A stretch of 64,000 nt of DNA from Bacilli bacterium (GTDB lineage: Bacteria > Bacillota_I > Bacilli_A > RF39 > UBA660): the NCBI GenBank assembly GCA_017513865.1, contig JAFWMN010000011.1, forward strand, positions 78,752-142,751, written 5' to 3'. The notes beneath the pieces were generated by a model, which saw nothing but the letters and a program-made list of their open reading frames with translations, had not been told where the DNA came from and did no database searches. The position numbers were made by a program, and so were the translations under genes. Of this stretch, positions 35,760 through 44,952 are shown piece after piece (within the stretch, counting starts at the first letter, position 1; each line of letters starts with the position of its first letter).

Positions 35760-36640
35760 TATCTTTCCCTCACATTACCAGAATCATTATAATAATCTGT
35801 CATATCAATGCGAACATAACCTGAAAGATCATCATAATCTCTTTTTGTTAATTTAGCACCAGTTCCCCAATATACCTCTTCTAAACACCAATAACCTGAA
35901 TCATATGTTCCTACTATTAAAACAATATGTCCCTCTCCTCTAGTAACAAGAAAATCACCAGACTGACCACCTGTTGTTTCAGAAGTATATCCTCGATTAT
36001 TCGACCATTTATATATGTCTGCTGTATAAACGGACCTCAGATCTGAAGGAACACTAAACCCTCCATTATAAAGCGCCCAAAAAGAAAATCCAGAACAATC
36101 TAATGCTAAATAATTTTCATCATAAATTCCTTCAGTAGAAGAGGCTTGTCTTGTTTCTTGATCATATTTTACTCTATAACCTGTATATTTTATATAATCA
36201 CCAACCAGCGCCATACCAGCCGCTACAACACCTTGTCTAGTCCCAAATCCAGCTGCATTAACAGAATCAATAATATGCTGATTAAAAGAACTTACGGTTC
36301 CTATATCTGTTCCTCTAAAATCTGCAGAAGGATTACCAGAAGATTCCGTGGCTTCATCACTTAATCTATAATACTCTTCAAAATCATAATTTAGATTAAT
36401 TCCAACTCTTTCAGAAGAGGAATCGACAAGATGCATAATTTCCAAATCATAACCTAGTTCCGAAAGTGTAACAGAAAAAAGAGCAACCAAAAACAATAAT
36501 ACAACTGGGATAATGAATAAAAGTGGTATCCCAATTTGACTTTTTAAAAATTGTTTTAAAATATTTGTGGTTGCTTCTCCCTCTGATTTACCTTTATTCC
36601 TATTTTTAAAAAATGAAGCAGCTTTTCTTAATAAGTCCAT
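35759..36640 (-). CDS. NlpC/P60-family peptidoglycan endopeptidase, membrane-anchored
   Basis: The 293-residue protein has a cytoplasmic N-terminus, a helix at about 38-60 and an extracellular NlpC/P60 domain with LDCSGFSFWAL (Cys about 181) and EGHIVLIVG (His about 238). In Gram-positive T4SSs such hydrolases (VirB1 analogues) cut stem peptides so the apparatus can cross the wall. It lies directly after virB4, as in conjugative elements. GGTGAT precedes the ATG, 16 bases inside the intergenic region after virB4. Confidence 0.88.
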   Translation of the reverse strand: MDLLRKAASFFKNRNKGKSEGEATTNILKQFLKSQIGIPLLFIIPVVLLFLVALFSVTLSELGYDLEIMHLVDSSSERVGINLNYDFEEYYRLSDEATESSGNPSADFRGTDIGTVSSFNQHIIDSVNAAGFGTRQGVVAAGMALVGDYIKYTGYRVKYDQETRQASSTEGIYDENYLALDCSGFSFWALYNGGFSVPSDLRSVYTADIYKWSNNRGYTSETTGGQSGDFLVTRGEGHIVLIVGTYDSGYWCLEEVYWGTGAKLTKRDYDDLSGYVRIDMTDYYNDSGNVRER

Positions 36641-36655
36641 ACCAAATCACCTTTT

Positions 36656-38440
36656 TTATAAGCCGCCGCCACTTCCAAATGAATCTAATTCTTGTTCAGT
36701 AACAACGATATCTATTGTCATACGTTTACTACCACAGACAAACAAAGCTTGCCCTTGTGTAAATCCTTTTATACTTTCTATTTCATTATCATTTAAATCT
36801 ATTAATTTTGCTAAATCAGCAGTTGCTTGTTTACGAAGCCCCATTACTAAATAATATGAAGCATTATCAAATATAGCTTTTCCTTGCGTAATTACCGCAG
36901 GATCACTAAAGTCTGTTGGTTGTTGTGTAATTATAATAGTACCAGTATTATACTTACGAGCACGTCTTTGAACTTGTGCCAAGAATTCAGCACCCAAAGT
37001 ATTTTTACCTGATAAAAGTACATGTGCTTCATCAACAGTTAGAATTGTATTTATATTAACATCTAATGTTAAACTCCATGCATATTTTAGTACATTAAAG
37101 AATAAAGCATTTCTAATATTTTCATCAGCATTCATTAATTCTCTAATATTAAATACTATAAAGTTACTCTTAGGAGAAATGGTTGTTTTCCCATCAAAAT
37201 AATATCTTAATTCAGAAATTAATGGTCTTAATTTTAATTCCAAATTTTCTAAAATTTCTCTTTCTTTATTTTGTTCAGGCATAGCGGTTATTTTACCCTT
37301 AACCGTTGCATAAACATCTTTTATTGTTGGATAATCCTTAGAAGAAAAATTAGTAAAATCTGTGTTAAAATCAATACCAAATCTTTTGTAAGTTTCTTGA
37401 ACTACCCCACTAAACACATTAAGAATATCTTCAGTAATAGAAGGATCATAATATTTCATAAATGCTTTTACTGTTTGTAAAGATCTAGTTAAAACAGCAT
37501 ATCCCATACCTTGTTTAATCTCTTCTTCATCAGCATCTATGATAACTTCAAGTGGATTTATCATACCAAAGTCTCCACCTTTACCTAAATCGATAAAGTC
37601 TCCACCATAAAGTCTAGTCATATCTTCAAATTCCCCTTCAGGATCGATAATAACTATTTTATAATCATTTCTAATATGTGATCTAATTAATAATTTAGCG
37701 GCCGTTGATTTACCAGAACCAGAAGTACCTAGTAAAATCATATTAGCATTATTTCTGTTATGTTCCTTCTGTGTTTGATATAAGAATTGGTTAAACAAAA
37801 CTATACCACCAGAAAAGTCTACACCAAGTAAAGTAGATAACCCTGGATCTTTAACACTATCAAATACATATGGATACATAGCAGCTAAAGTAGGTGCTGG
37901 AATAGGTGTTCCTATTCTCTCCTCAATTTCCTGTTTAGGGAATATTGGAAGCATAGATTTTAAAACCGTTTCCTGCTCAAATCTTAAAGGAACAGCTTTC
38001 ATTTCCATAGCTTCTAAATAACTTTTTAATTGTAATTTTTTAGCTGTTAACTCATCTTTAGAATCAGCTGTTATCAATAGATGTAATTGAAAATCATATA
38101 TTTTAGCTTGACTAGCTGCAAGCTGTTTGATAAAAGCTTCTAAAGATTCATAATCTTGACGAATCTTTTCTTGAATAGTTAAATCCCTTTCTTCTTGATA
38201 ACGTACCTTCAAATCGGCAATTTCCTTATTAATCATCTTAGAAATCACGTCAAAAGGAAGTGGAATATGTTTAGCTACCATTTTAATTCCAGCCATGCTA
38301 GTCAAACTAGCTAAAAAACCAGGACTTATTATTTTTGGATAAGATATAACGGTTAATATTGTTGAATGTTTATCGCTTGATACAAAACCATCTGGTTTAA
38401 ACTCTAAACCCTTAGGAGCAATTTGCGTTTTAATATCCAT
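36656..38440 (-). CDS. virB4: VirB4/TraE-type secretion ATPase, C-terminal part of a split VirB4
   Basis: The 594-residue protein has Walker A GTSGSGKS (238-245), KIVIIDPEGEFEDM, Walker B-like TILTVDEAHVLLS, and TGTIIITQQPTDF, the VirB4 core. It lacks the usual N-terminal domain, which is encoded by the gene just upstream, ending in the same base (TAATG). The two together make 776 residues, a normal VirB4 length. It powers assembly and substrate transfer of the T4SS. Confidence 0.93.
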   Translation of the reverse strand: MDIKTQIAPKGLEFKPDGFVSSDKHSTILTVISYPKIISPGFLASLTSMAGIKMVAKHIPLPFDVISKMINKEIADLKVRYQEERDLTIQEKIRQDYESLEAFIKQLAASQAKIYDFQLHLLITADSKDELTAKKLQLKSYLEAMEMKAVPLRFEQETVLKSMLPIFPKQEIEERIGTPIPAPTLAAMYPYVFDSVKDPGLSTLLGVDFSGGIVLFNQFLYQTQKEHNRNNANMILLGTSGSGKSTAAKLLIRSHIRNDYKIVIIDPEGEFEDMTRLYGGDFIDLGKGGDFGMINPLEVIIDADEEEIKQGMGYAVLTRSLQTVKAFMKYYDPSITEDILNVFSGVVQETYKRFGIDFNTDFTNFSSKDYPTIKDVYATVKGKITAMPEQNKEREILENLELKLRPLISELRYYFDGKTTISPKSNFIVFNIRELMNADENIRNALFFNVLKYAWSLTLDVNINTILTVDEAHVLLSGKNTLGAEFLAQVQRRARKYNTGTIIITQQPTDFSDPAVITQGKAIFDNASYYLVMGLRKQATADLAKLIDLNDNEIESIKGFTQGQALFVCGSKRMTIDIVVTEQELDSFGSGGGL

Positions 38441-38988
38441 TAACTCATCACCGTCCCAAACGTAGTAGTTTGTCCACCATTTAAGAAATTATCTAAAATA
38501 ACCCTTAAATCATCATTAGATGTTTGTGTTGCATTAAGTCCTGCACTCGCAAAAGTTTGTATCAAAGTTCTAATTTTCTTTTGTATCTTATCCATATCCG
38601 TTTCTTTAAATAATAAATAAAATTCTGTATCAACAACATTATTAGTTGTAAACATATTAGCTTTATTTATGTCATCCATTATTAATTTTCTTTTTACAGG
38701 ATTTGTTTGCGAATTATATAAAAGCTGAAGCCTAGATAAATAAGCCGTAATATCAACCGGTCTATCAGCTGCAATAATCCAAAACTCATAATCAACAATA
38801 TTATAAATACTCCTTAAATTATTAATAATTAGATTCCTTGTATCAGGATCAAGAATAAATATGTTTCTAGGAAATATTTTAACACCTGTAACTTTTTCAT
38901 TACTGTTTTCAAGTACAATAACACCATTGGTTATTGACCTAACAGGGACAAAATCATTTGTGTATTTACTCCTTTTCTCCTGTGCCAC
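38440..38988 (-). CDS. VirB4 N-terminal domain as a separate protein
   Basis: The 182-residue protein reads YTNDFVPVRSITNGVIVLENSNEK ... IFPRNIFIL ... YEFWIIAADRPVDI ... FYLLFKETDMDKIQKKI, the pattern of the N-terminal domain of VirB4/TcpF-like ATPases. The stop overlaps the next start by one base, a clean TAATG junction that argues for real gene fission rather than a sequencing error. It overlaps the PrgI-like gene upstream by 23 bases. Confidence 0.75.
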   Translation of the reverse strand: MAQEKRSKYTNDFVPVRSITNGVIVLENSNEKVTGVKIFPRNIFILDPDTRNLIINNLRSIYNIVDYEFWIIAADRPVDITAYLSRLQLLYNSQTNPVKRKLIMDDINKANMFTTNNVVDTEFYLLFKETDMDKIQKKIRTLIQTFASAGLNATQTSNDDLRVILDNFLNGGQTTTFGTVMS

Positions 38989-39277
38989 TAGCCACGCACC
39001 AACCTTTCCAAATAAATTTTTCTCTTCTTGTATAAAATCTGTATGCCTCTCTAATTAAAATTCTAGTATTCCGATAATTAGGGATTGGAAGTACTAAAAA
39101 CCCTGTAATCAGTACTGGAGCAATATCAACTATAGCTCCTAAAAGAGAGGAGGGACTAACTATCAAAAGTAATAATATTGATACACCTAATCCACTAGCA
39201 AACAATATCAAATCAAATAAATCAAATACGCCAAAAATGAGTAATGATTTTTTTGAATTAGCCGGTATTAAAAACAT
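38966..39277 (-). CDS. PrgI/VirB3-like T4SS membrane protein
   Basis: The 103-residue protein has two adjacent hydrophobic helices (about 14-38 and 46-62), then PNYRNTRILIREAYRFYTRREKFIWKGW. The PN...YRFY..RR...WKGW pattern is typical of PrgI-family proteins, which occupy the VirB3 position before virB4 in Gram-positive T4SSs. GGGGAAGAG precedes the ATG. The C-terminus overlaps the split-VirB4 gene. Confidence 0.8.
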   Translation of the reverse strand: MFLIPANSKKSLLIFGVFDLFDLILFASGLGVSILLLLIVSPSSLLGAIVDIAPVLITGFLVLPIPNYRNTRILIREAYRFYTRREKFIWKGWCVASGTGEKE

Positions 39278-39294
39278 TTAATCTCTTCCCCTTT

Positions 39295-41514
39295 CTATTT
39301 TTTATCTCCGCCACCATGACCAGCATTAGTAGCATCTTCTCTTTGACTAATTTGTTTCTGTACTTTAATACTTTGTTCTAATAAAGTATCTGCAAATGTA
39401 ACTGAATTTATAAGTTTTTCAACAGCATCTTTGTCAGCCGTTGAAATTGCTGCGGTACTTAAAGCTGCATTAATCTCATTACTTATATTTGTCCTGTCTG
39501 AAACAGAAATTGCTGTATTTAACTTATCAATTAATGATCTCAATTTTGTATCACTTATTCCAGAAGTTCCTTGCTGCGCATTAACAATATTTTCATTTGC
39601 AGCACGCATTTGAGACTGTAATCTAGTAAGTTCATTCTTTAATTCTTTAATTTCTGAATCAAGCTTACCTACACCATATGTTTTTGAATCTTTTATATTG
39701 GCAAATTGTGCTCTAGCATTTTCTGCTCTATCAAGAAGCGTTAACGAATCAGATCTAACATCTCTATCATTACGTCTATCTGTTGTTGTTTTTCTAGCAG
39801 CATTAGCAGCAGAAAAAGCTCCAGCAACATCTTTGCCATATGCTCCCCTTGCTCCACGAATTGCCGCAGCAGCAGCACCAGTAGCAATTCCAGCAATAGC
39901 ACTAGCACTTTGAACAAAATTATGACGCATTTTCTTTCCAGAACTAACTTCTTTAAAATCGTCTGCTGCCTTCTGAGCAGCAGCTTGTTTATTGTTATAA
40001 TCTTCTTGAGCAGCTACTTTTCTTTTGGCAAGTACCTCCTTTGCGTGTTTTAAATCCGCAGTATAAATACTATGTTGGCCAACTTCACGCAATCTACTGT
40101 CTATTGCCTCGTAATCACTGCTAACCTTATCAAGACGTGATTTAGCTAAATCTCTTGCTTTATTAGCATTAGAAGACGCTTTGTCTTTAGCTAAATAATC
40201 ACCCCATAAATTACGAATTCTACTTCCAGCACCAATAGTATTAGCAACAAGCGCACCAGCCCCAGCTATACCTAAACCAGTTGCTGCTGCTACGAAACCA
40301 TTCTTGAATGGATTTAAATTTAATTCGCCGCTTAACTTAACGCCTAAAGCTTTTTCAAGTAATTCTGGTAATTTTTTAGCCACTTGGAATATACCTAAAA
40401 TCAAAAATACACATACAAGTTTATTCATAGAAGAACTCGCTTCTAAATTTCCATAATACAAATCTGCATTTTGGTTTGTAACTGTTTCCGTAATAATTTT
40501 TACAAGTTGAACTGCACAATATATGACAGCAAGCCTAATGAATAAAGAAACATAAACTTTTAAACATTCTTTTGCCCATTCTTTTAATCTATCATCTTGA
40601 TTAGAAGATGTTGGATCAACAGAAGACAAAATAGCGATAGGAGATAAAATTTGCATAAACACTAGTCTTATAACCCTGCCAGCTATGTCTATACAGAAAG
40701 AAAGCAACAAAAATGCTAAATAGCCACCACATATAATAGTAGCAAGTGAAACATAATTAATAGCATATTTATTAGTATCAGTCTTCCAATTAACTAAAGG
40801 ATAAAAAGAATCAAATTTACGCTCATCAATAACATCATATTTTTTTACATCAGAACTATTTGCTGTTTTAAAGAAATCTTCTAATGCAATTCCATACGAA
40901 GAAAGATCATCATCATTAATCGCATCAGAAAAAGCTCGTAAACACTCTCCATCACTAACACGAACCATGTCCCTAGAACCAATTACATCAGCTAAAGGAT
41001 AATTAGTATCAGGAGTACAAGAAGTTAATGATGGTTCTTCATAATTAACTGTGAAAAATGATCCAAATAAAGTAAATTGAAGATCTCTGGCCATGCCTTC
41101 AATGTCATCTACTTTCGTTGTATTACTAGTACCCATGATTAAATTTGGAATAACATTTTTCTCAAGAATTATTCCTTGAAGTTCATAAGCTTTTTCAAAA
41201 ATCAAAGGTACAAAAACAAGTAAAATAACAGCAATTATAACTCTTTTTATTAAACTAGTAAAACCCTTAGATTTATCACTAAATGAATCAGGATCAACAA
41301 TATAATGTAATATTGAAAAAGCAAGCTTAAATAGCATAAAAATGCCAACAAGAATATAAACACGATTTATTAAAGCCGCTAAAGTATGACTAGTACCAGC
41401 TCCTATATTTAAATTAGCAAGATATATAATTAATTTATATAAAAGTGGGATAATTTTATATATAAGCGAATCAACGAAAAAAGCAGCCCACCTCAAAAGA
41501 TCTTGGAAAACCAT
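39295..41514 (-). CDS. VirB6/TrbL-like polytopic channel protein with coiled-coil tail
   Basis: Of 739 residues, the first 430 contain about six or seven membrane helices plus an extracellular loop (about 135-245). Residues 430-735 are an Ala/Lys/Asp/Arg-rich cytoplasmic coiled coil. Topology and position (before PrgI-VirB4) match the VirB6-like channel subunit of Gram-positive T4SSs; there is no short diagnostic motif, so the call rests on topology and context. GGAGG precedes the ATG. Confidence 0.78.
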   Translation of the reverse strand: MVFQDLLRWAAFFVDSLIYKIIPLLYKLIIYLANLNIGAGTSHTLAALINRVYILVGIFMLFKLAFSILHYIVDPDSFSDKSKGFTSLIKRVIIAVILLVFVPLIFEKAYELQGIILEKNVIPNLIMGTSNTTKVDDIEGMARDLQFTLFGSFFTVNYEEPSLTSCTPDTNYPLADVIGSRDMVRVSDGECLRAFSDAINDDDLSSYGIALEDFFKTANSSDVKKYDVIDERKFDSFYPLVNWKTDTNKYAINYVSLATIICGGYLAFLLLSFCIDIAGRVIRLVFMQILSPIAILSSVDPTSSNQDDRLKEWAKECLKVYVSLFIRLAVIYCAVQLVKIITETVTNQNADLYYGNLEASSSMNKLVCVFLILGIFQVAKKLPELLEKALGVKLSGELNLNPFKNGFVAAATGLGIAGAGALVANTIGAGSRIRNLWGDYLAKDKASSNANKARDLAKSRLDKVSSDYEAIDSRLREVGQHSIYTADLKHAKEVLAKRKVAAQEDYNNKQAAAQKAADDFKEVSSGKKMRHNFVQSASAIAGIATGAAAAAIRGARGAYGKDVAGAFSAANAARKTTTDRRNDRDVRSDSLTLLDRAENARAQFANIKDSKTYGVGKLDSEIKELKNELTRLQSQMRAANENIVNAQQGTSGISDTKLRSLIDKLNTAISVSDRTNISNEINAALSTAAISTADKDAVEKLINSVTFADTLLEQSIKVQKQISQREDATNAGHGGGDKK

Positions 41515-41544
41515 ATAATCTTATGCCTCCTTATATTTTATTAA

Positions 41545-42552
41545 TTATTTGGTGGTGGCGCGTCTAGTACCGCCACTACCACTACTTGATGAAGATGAAG
41601 AATCAAAGCATTCTGATACATTACCAACTTTAATTTTCTCACTTTTTTCATCATATATTAAATGAGTATTAGCAAAATCAATAAGAATACCAACAATAAA
41701 AGGTAATAATAATAATAATACAACCGAAATAATTCTGTTTTTAATCTTTTTAAAAGCTTTTAATAATGAATCATCTTCTCCAGAAGTAATTGAGCCAAGA
41801 AAATCTGTCATTCCTGTAGCAATAACTAGTATCACCCCGATTATTGAAAGAATAAAGAAAAAATTTTTTAAAATACCCGCAAGTTCTGGAGTCAAAACCT
41901 CTCGACAAGTTTTTTCTTCAGGATCACTAATAGGTTGATCATAAATGTAACCCTTGTTTGCCCAATTTTGAATTGCCTCAATAACTTGTTCTGATGTAAG
42001 AGTTGTATTCTTTAAAATTTCTTCCAACTTTTTTGCATCAAGTTCTACCCAATCACTACCAGGCATATTTACGATATTCAAATAAGACAATGGGCAACTA
42101 TTTGAATCTCTAACTTGGAATTGTTTTAAGCCTTTATAATGTACCATACCCCAGTCAGCTTCAACACATAAAGAAAGATTTGGACTTTTGCCACTCGTAC
42201 TATTATATACATTCTCATAATTAATATTGAAAAAAACCACATCACGAATATTAGCCGCTGAAGCAGTAAAGCTATAATCAATTATTTTTGTAGGATCATT
42301 GTAAACAAATCTAGGATTGCTAACCATTGAACAATATTTATCGCCATCATACTTTACGATGACAAAAGTAAAAGAAGTTGACCAATCTTGACCAGTTGAA
42401 CTCCCGGAACCTGAATAATTAGCCGCATAAGCCTTTTCCACATTACTAATATCTGAAGAACATTTAATATTCTCAGCTTCTACACCATCAATATTCACGC
42501 AAAAAAACATCAATAAACATAATAAAAACAACAAACCATATCTCTTTTTCAT
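41545..42552 (-). CDS. Secreted protein with VirB2/TrbC-like two-helix C-terminus
   Basis: The protein has 335 residues from ATG 42552 (AAAGGAG upstream). It has a signal peptide ending about GVEA, an extracellular domain with several cysteines (about 28-225), then two helices around a polar loop (ILKNFFFILSIIGVILVIATGMTDFLG ... KKIKNRIISVVLLLLLPFIVGILIDF) and a Ser/Gly tail. The two-helix part resembles the two small downstream-family members at 42647 and 43011. It probably is a pilus- or channel-associated subunit carrying an extra ectodomain. Confidence 0.72.
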   Translation of the reverse strand: MKKRYGLLFLLCLLMFFCVNIDGVEAENIKCSSDISNVEKAYAANYSGSGSSTGQDWSTSFTFVIVKYDGDKYCSMVSNPRFVYNDPTKIIDYSFTASAANIRDVVFFNINYENVYNSTSGKSPNLSLCVEADWGMVHYKGLKQFQVRDSNSCPLSYLNIVNMPGSDWVELDAKKLEEILKNTTLTSEQVIEAIQNWANKGYIYDQPISDPEEKTCREVLTPELAGILKNFFFILSIIGVILVIATGMTDFLGSITSGEDDSLLKAFKKIKNRIISVVLLLLLPFIVGILIDFANTHLIYDEKSEKIKVGNVSECFDSSSSSSSGSGGTRRATTK

Positions 42553-42646
42553 ACAATATGCTCCTTTAAATAGTTTTCTACTATCTACATTATAACAAAA
42601 AAAAAGACAATACACAATAATATTATCCTTTTAAATATTCATTTTT

Positions 42647-43009
42647 TTAATTATTTACACCATTAATAAATTTCTTGCTGCAACTCCATATATCACTAAC
42701 TGTTTGTCCTTGATCATTAGTAGTATCCTCAACACTTGCAACTAAATTAATAACAAGTTGTACAACAAAAACCAAGAAGAATACAACAATGGCAGAAATA
42801 ACTCTTTGAATAAAATTCTTACGATATTTTTTTACATCGTCTTCATTTTTAGCAATTACAGATTTGGCAAAATCAAGCATTCCCCATATAATTAATAATA
42901 TTGGTACAACAATTTTAATACCGTTTATTAAAACATGAACAATATTAAATAATTCATTTGGAATTAATATTCCATTACATAAAGTAGCTTCAGTTAACAA
43001 ATTAAACAT
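42647..43009 (-). CDS. VirB2-like small two-helix protein (paralogue 2)
   Basis: The protein has 120 residues from the ATG at 43009 (GGAAG upstream; an ATG at 43021 overlapping the previous gene is possible). Two helices: IKIVVPILLIIWGMLDFAKSVI and VISAIVVFFLVFVVQLVINLV, separated by a basic loop KNEDDVKKYRKNFIQR, with single cysteines near both ends. The pattern is shared with the gene at 43011, about 50% identical through this core by eye. The size fits a VirB2/TrbC-type subunit. Confidence 0.72.
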   Translation of the reverse strand: MFNLLTEATLCNGILIPNELFNIVHVLINGIKIVVPILLIIWGMLDFAKSVIAKNEDDVKKYRKNFIQRVISAIVVFFLVFVVQLVINLVASVEDTTNDQGQTVSDIWSCSKKFINGVNN

Positions 43010-43010
43010 A

Positions 43011-43373
43011 TTATCTTCCATTTATCAATGCATCTGCACAAGTCCACGCTGAAGTAGTATCTGTATCGCCTGTAACATTTCCAACTGTCTTAACTACAAG
43101 TGAAACAACAGTCGTAACTAAAAATACGATGATAGCTGCAATAAGTCTTTGAATAAATTTCTTTTGGCCAGCTTTGATTTTATCCTCATCTTGTCCAATA
43201 ATAGCTTTGGCAAAATCAAGCATTCCCCATAATACTAACAATACAGGAACTACTACCTTGATAATAAAAATTATAGTACTAGTTAGTCCTGCTACAGCAG
43301 ACGGTATACAAACATTAGTCCCACAGCTGCTAATACAATCAGTAGATGAAGCTAACATACTTACTAAATTCAT
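43011..43373 (-). CDS. VirB2-like small two-helix protein (paralogue 1)
   Basis: The protein has 120 residues from ATG 43373, nine bases after GAGGAG; a GTG three codons upstream lies within that site. Helices IKVVVPVLLVLWGMLDFAKAII and LIAAIIVFLVTTVVSLVVKTV flank GQDEDKIKAGQKKFIQR. Four N-terminal cysteine/serine-rich residues (CISSCGTNVC) could form a disulfide outside. It is the first gene after a good promoter, consistent with a highly needed structural subunit. Confidence 0.72.
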   Translation of the reverse strand: MNLVSMLASSTDCISSCGTNVCIPSAVAGLTSTIIFIIKVVVPVLLVLWGMLDFAKAIIGQDEDKIKAGQKKFIQRLIAAIIVFLVTTVVSLVVKTVGNVTGDTDTTSAWTCADALINGR

Positions 43374-43401
43374 ATAATTCACTCCTCCTCTTTATATATT
43401 A

Positions 43402-43430
43402 AATATACCGTTTTTTAAAGTAAATGTCAA
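43402..43430 (-). promoter_or_regulatory. Sigma-A-type promoter at the head of the T4SS unit
   Basis: On the minus strand TTGACA (43425-43430), 17-base spacer, TATATT (43402-43407), 29 bases before the ATG of the first VirB2-like gene. Confidence 0.75.
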
Positions 43431-43446
43431 TAGTTGAAATATCACT

Positions 43447-43466
43447 TTACATAAAGAAAAAGACTA
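43447..43466 (-). terminator. Hairpin ending the Tad unit
   Basis: Palindrome GACTATTTAAATAGTC with an A5 run on the left, overlapping the stop codon of the TadZ-like gene and 17 bases before the T4SS promoter. Confidence 0.6.
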
Positions 43467-44474
43467 TTTAAATAGTCCTGTAACTCCTTTTTTATCACCA
43501 GTAGAACTAGCTGTCTGTTTATAGAAACCTAGTTTGCTTAAAAATTCATCTAATTCTTTATTATTAGAACTTTGATCATTTAAAGCTGGTAATTTGAAAA
43601 ATACATTTAACTTAGTCTCATATTCAAAATCAGACACATCTTGATTAGTAAGTGCACATTTATTAAGCACTACTTTTTTATTTTTAATACTAGACAAAGC
43701 TGTAGGGCTTTTAGCTAATAATTTATTTAGTTTTATTTTAGAAGGTTCAATTAAATAAATTACTTCATTAGAAAGTCCTTCAGCTGAAACACTTCTATTA
43801 GCATCAATTAATACGATATCCATATTATTATATTTTGCTATAGTGTTACCTAATTCTGTACTAGAAACACTAACTAAGTTTTTGTCATCATAATACATGA
43901 AATCATGCTTATCAAGTTCTATAGCGACCACTTTATAATTCTTTTCAAGCTGCTTTTTAGCAATATATACTAAAGTAGTTGCTCCAGCTCCTTCGGTTAC
44001 ATTTTTAAAACATATAACCGTACTTTTACCAAATTCTTGCGGAGCCATTACATCAGAATTATTTGACATTGTAACAGCTGCTTGATGATTAGTATCTAAT
44101 TGATGATACTGTGCAACATCCCTATAACTATTTGGATGATCGTAAAGCCATTTAATGCCTTCAACATTCATCGTAAAGTTATAAATATTCATCGATATTA
44201 AATCAGATAAATATTCCGGATTAGATGTTTCTGGTGAACCATCTAAAAGCAAAATCAACTTATCTGTTGCAAGTGAAAAAGCTAATTGTTGTAATGTTTT
44301 TATATTTTTATAGTCTTTTAAAGCTGTAATATCTAAAATCATTTTTTGAAAGAAAAAATTCTTAAATGTTTCAACGATTTCATCAACAGTAAATTCACCT
44401 TCAAGTTTTTTTATAACTTCAACATCTAAATCTGCTAAAGCATCACGATATTTATTTGCAATTATTACGTTCAC
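43464..44474 (-). CDS. TadZ/CpaE-like atypical ParA-family ATPase
   Basis: The 336-residue protein has a divergent N-terminal domain (1-150, receiver-like position) and a MinD/ParA domain with a deviant P-loop TEGAGATTL lacking the signature lysine of KGG(V)GKT, followed by MDIVLIDANRS and a switch. CpaE/TadZ proteins of Tad pili show the same GATT-type loop and place the pilus machine in the cell. Start is GTG with AGGAGG upstream. It closes the Tad gene set. Confidence 0.8.
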   Translation of the reverse strand: MNVIIANKYRDALADLDVEVIKKLEGEFTVDEIVETFKNFFFQKMILDITALKDYKNIKTLQQLAFSLATDKLILLLDGSPETSNPEYLSDLISMNIYNFTMNVEGIKWLYDHPNSYRDVAQYHQLDTNHQAAVTMSNNSDVMAPQEFGKSTVICFKNVTEGAGATTLVYIAKKQLEKNYKVVAIELDKHDFMYYDDKNLVSVSSTELGNTIAKYNNMDIVLIDANRSVSAEGLSNEVIYLIEPSKIKLNKLLAKSPTALSSIKNKKVVLNKCALTNQDVSDFEYETKLNVFFKLPALNDQSSNNKELDEFLSKLGFYKQTASSTGDKKGVTGLFK

Positions 44475-44485
44475 TTTTCATCCTC

Positions 44486-44947
44486 CTAACTGTTAAAAGT
44501 TGTAAATGATTTAGTTTCTCCAGTAACTGGAATTTTCACAAGTTCCCCGATAACAGGGACATCAAAATACATATAAGCAATTACCCTATAATACTTTGAT
44601 GATCTTGTGATTCTGGAAGCACTACCTTTCTCATTTCTAACATTTGTAAATTCATACACACAATAATGATAAGAGCTTTGAAGATCATTAATTGCACTTT
44701 TTTTATTAATTACGGGGCAACTTTTCCTAGCTCCATCGCGCCTATATCCTATCTCGCCAAGCCAATTATCAACTTTTTCTTGTACTCCTCTACTCCATTT
44801 TTCATTTTTTTCTATTTCATTTATAATGTAATTTTTAACTTTAAATGCTTTAGAATAACCTAGTGAGCCAATAAAGAAAGCCATTAAGATAATTGTAAAA
44901 ATAATAATTAAATTAAAAACTCCTGCATTTGCAATTGCTTCTTTCAA
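44486..44947 (-). CDS. TadE-like pseudopilin (paralogue B)
   Basis: The 153-residue protein has a TTG start after AAGGGTGAG. The N-terminus is MKEAIANAG and then one hydrophobic helix (about 9-29); the rest is extracellular with two cysteines (SCPVINKKSA, YHYCVYEF) and ends FDVPVIGELVKIPVTGETKSF. It aligns by eye with the neighbour at 44953 (DLPIVGKIKVAIYSKGERIYKF). Probably a minor pilin/TadE-type component. Confidence 0.72.
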   Translation of the reverse strand: MKEAIANAGVFNLIIIFTIILMAFFIGSLGYSKAFKVKNYIINEIEKNEKWSRGVQEKVDNWLGEIGYRRDGARKSCPVINKKSAINDLQSSYHYCVYEFTNVRNEKGSASRITRSSKYYRVIAYMYFDVPVIGELVKIPVTGETKSFTTFNS

Positions 44948-44952
44948 TTAAC

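Noticed and set aside
38440..38440. Frameshift error breaking virB4
   Set aside because: The two frames meet at an exact TAATG stop-start overlap and both proteins are free of disruption, which is expected for gene fission, not for a random indel.
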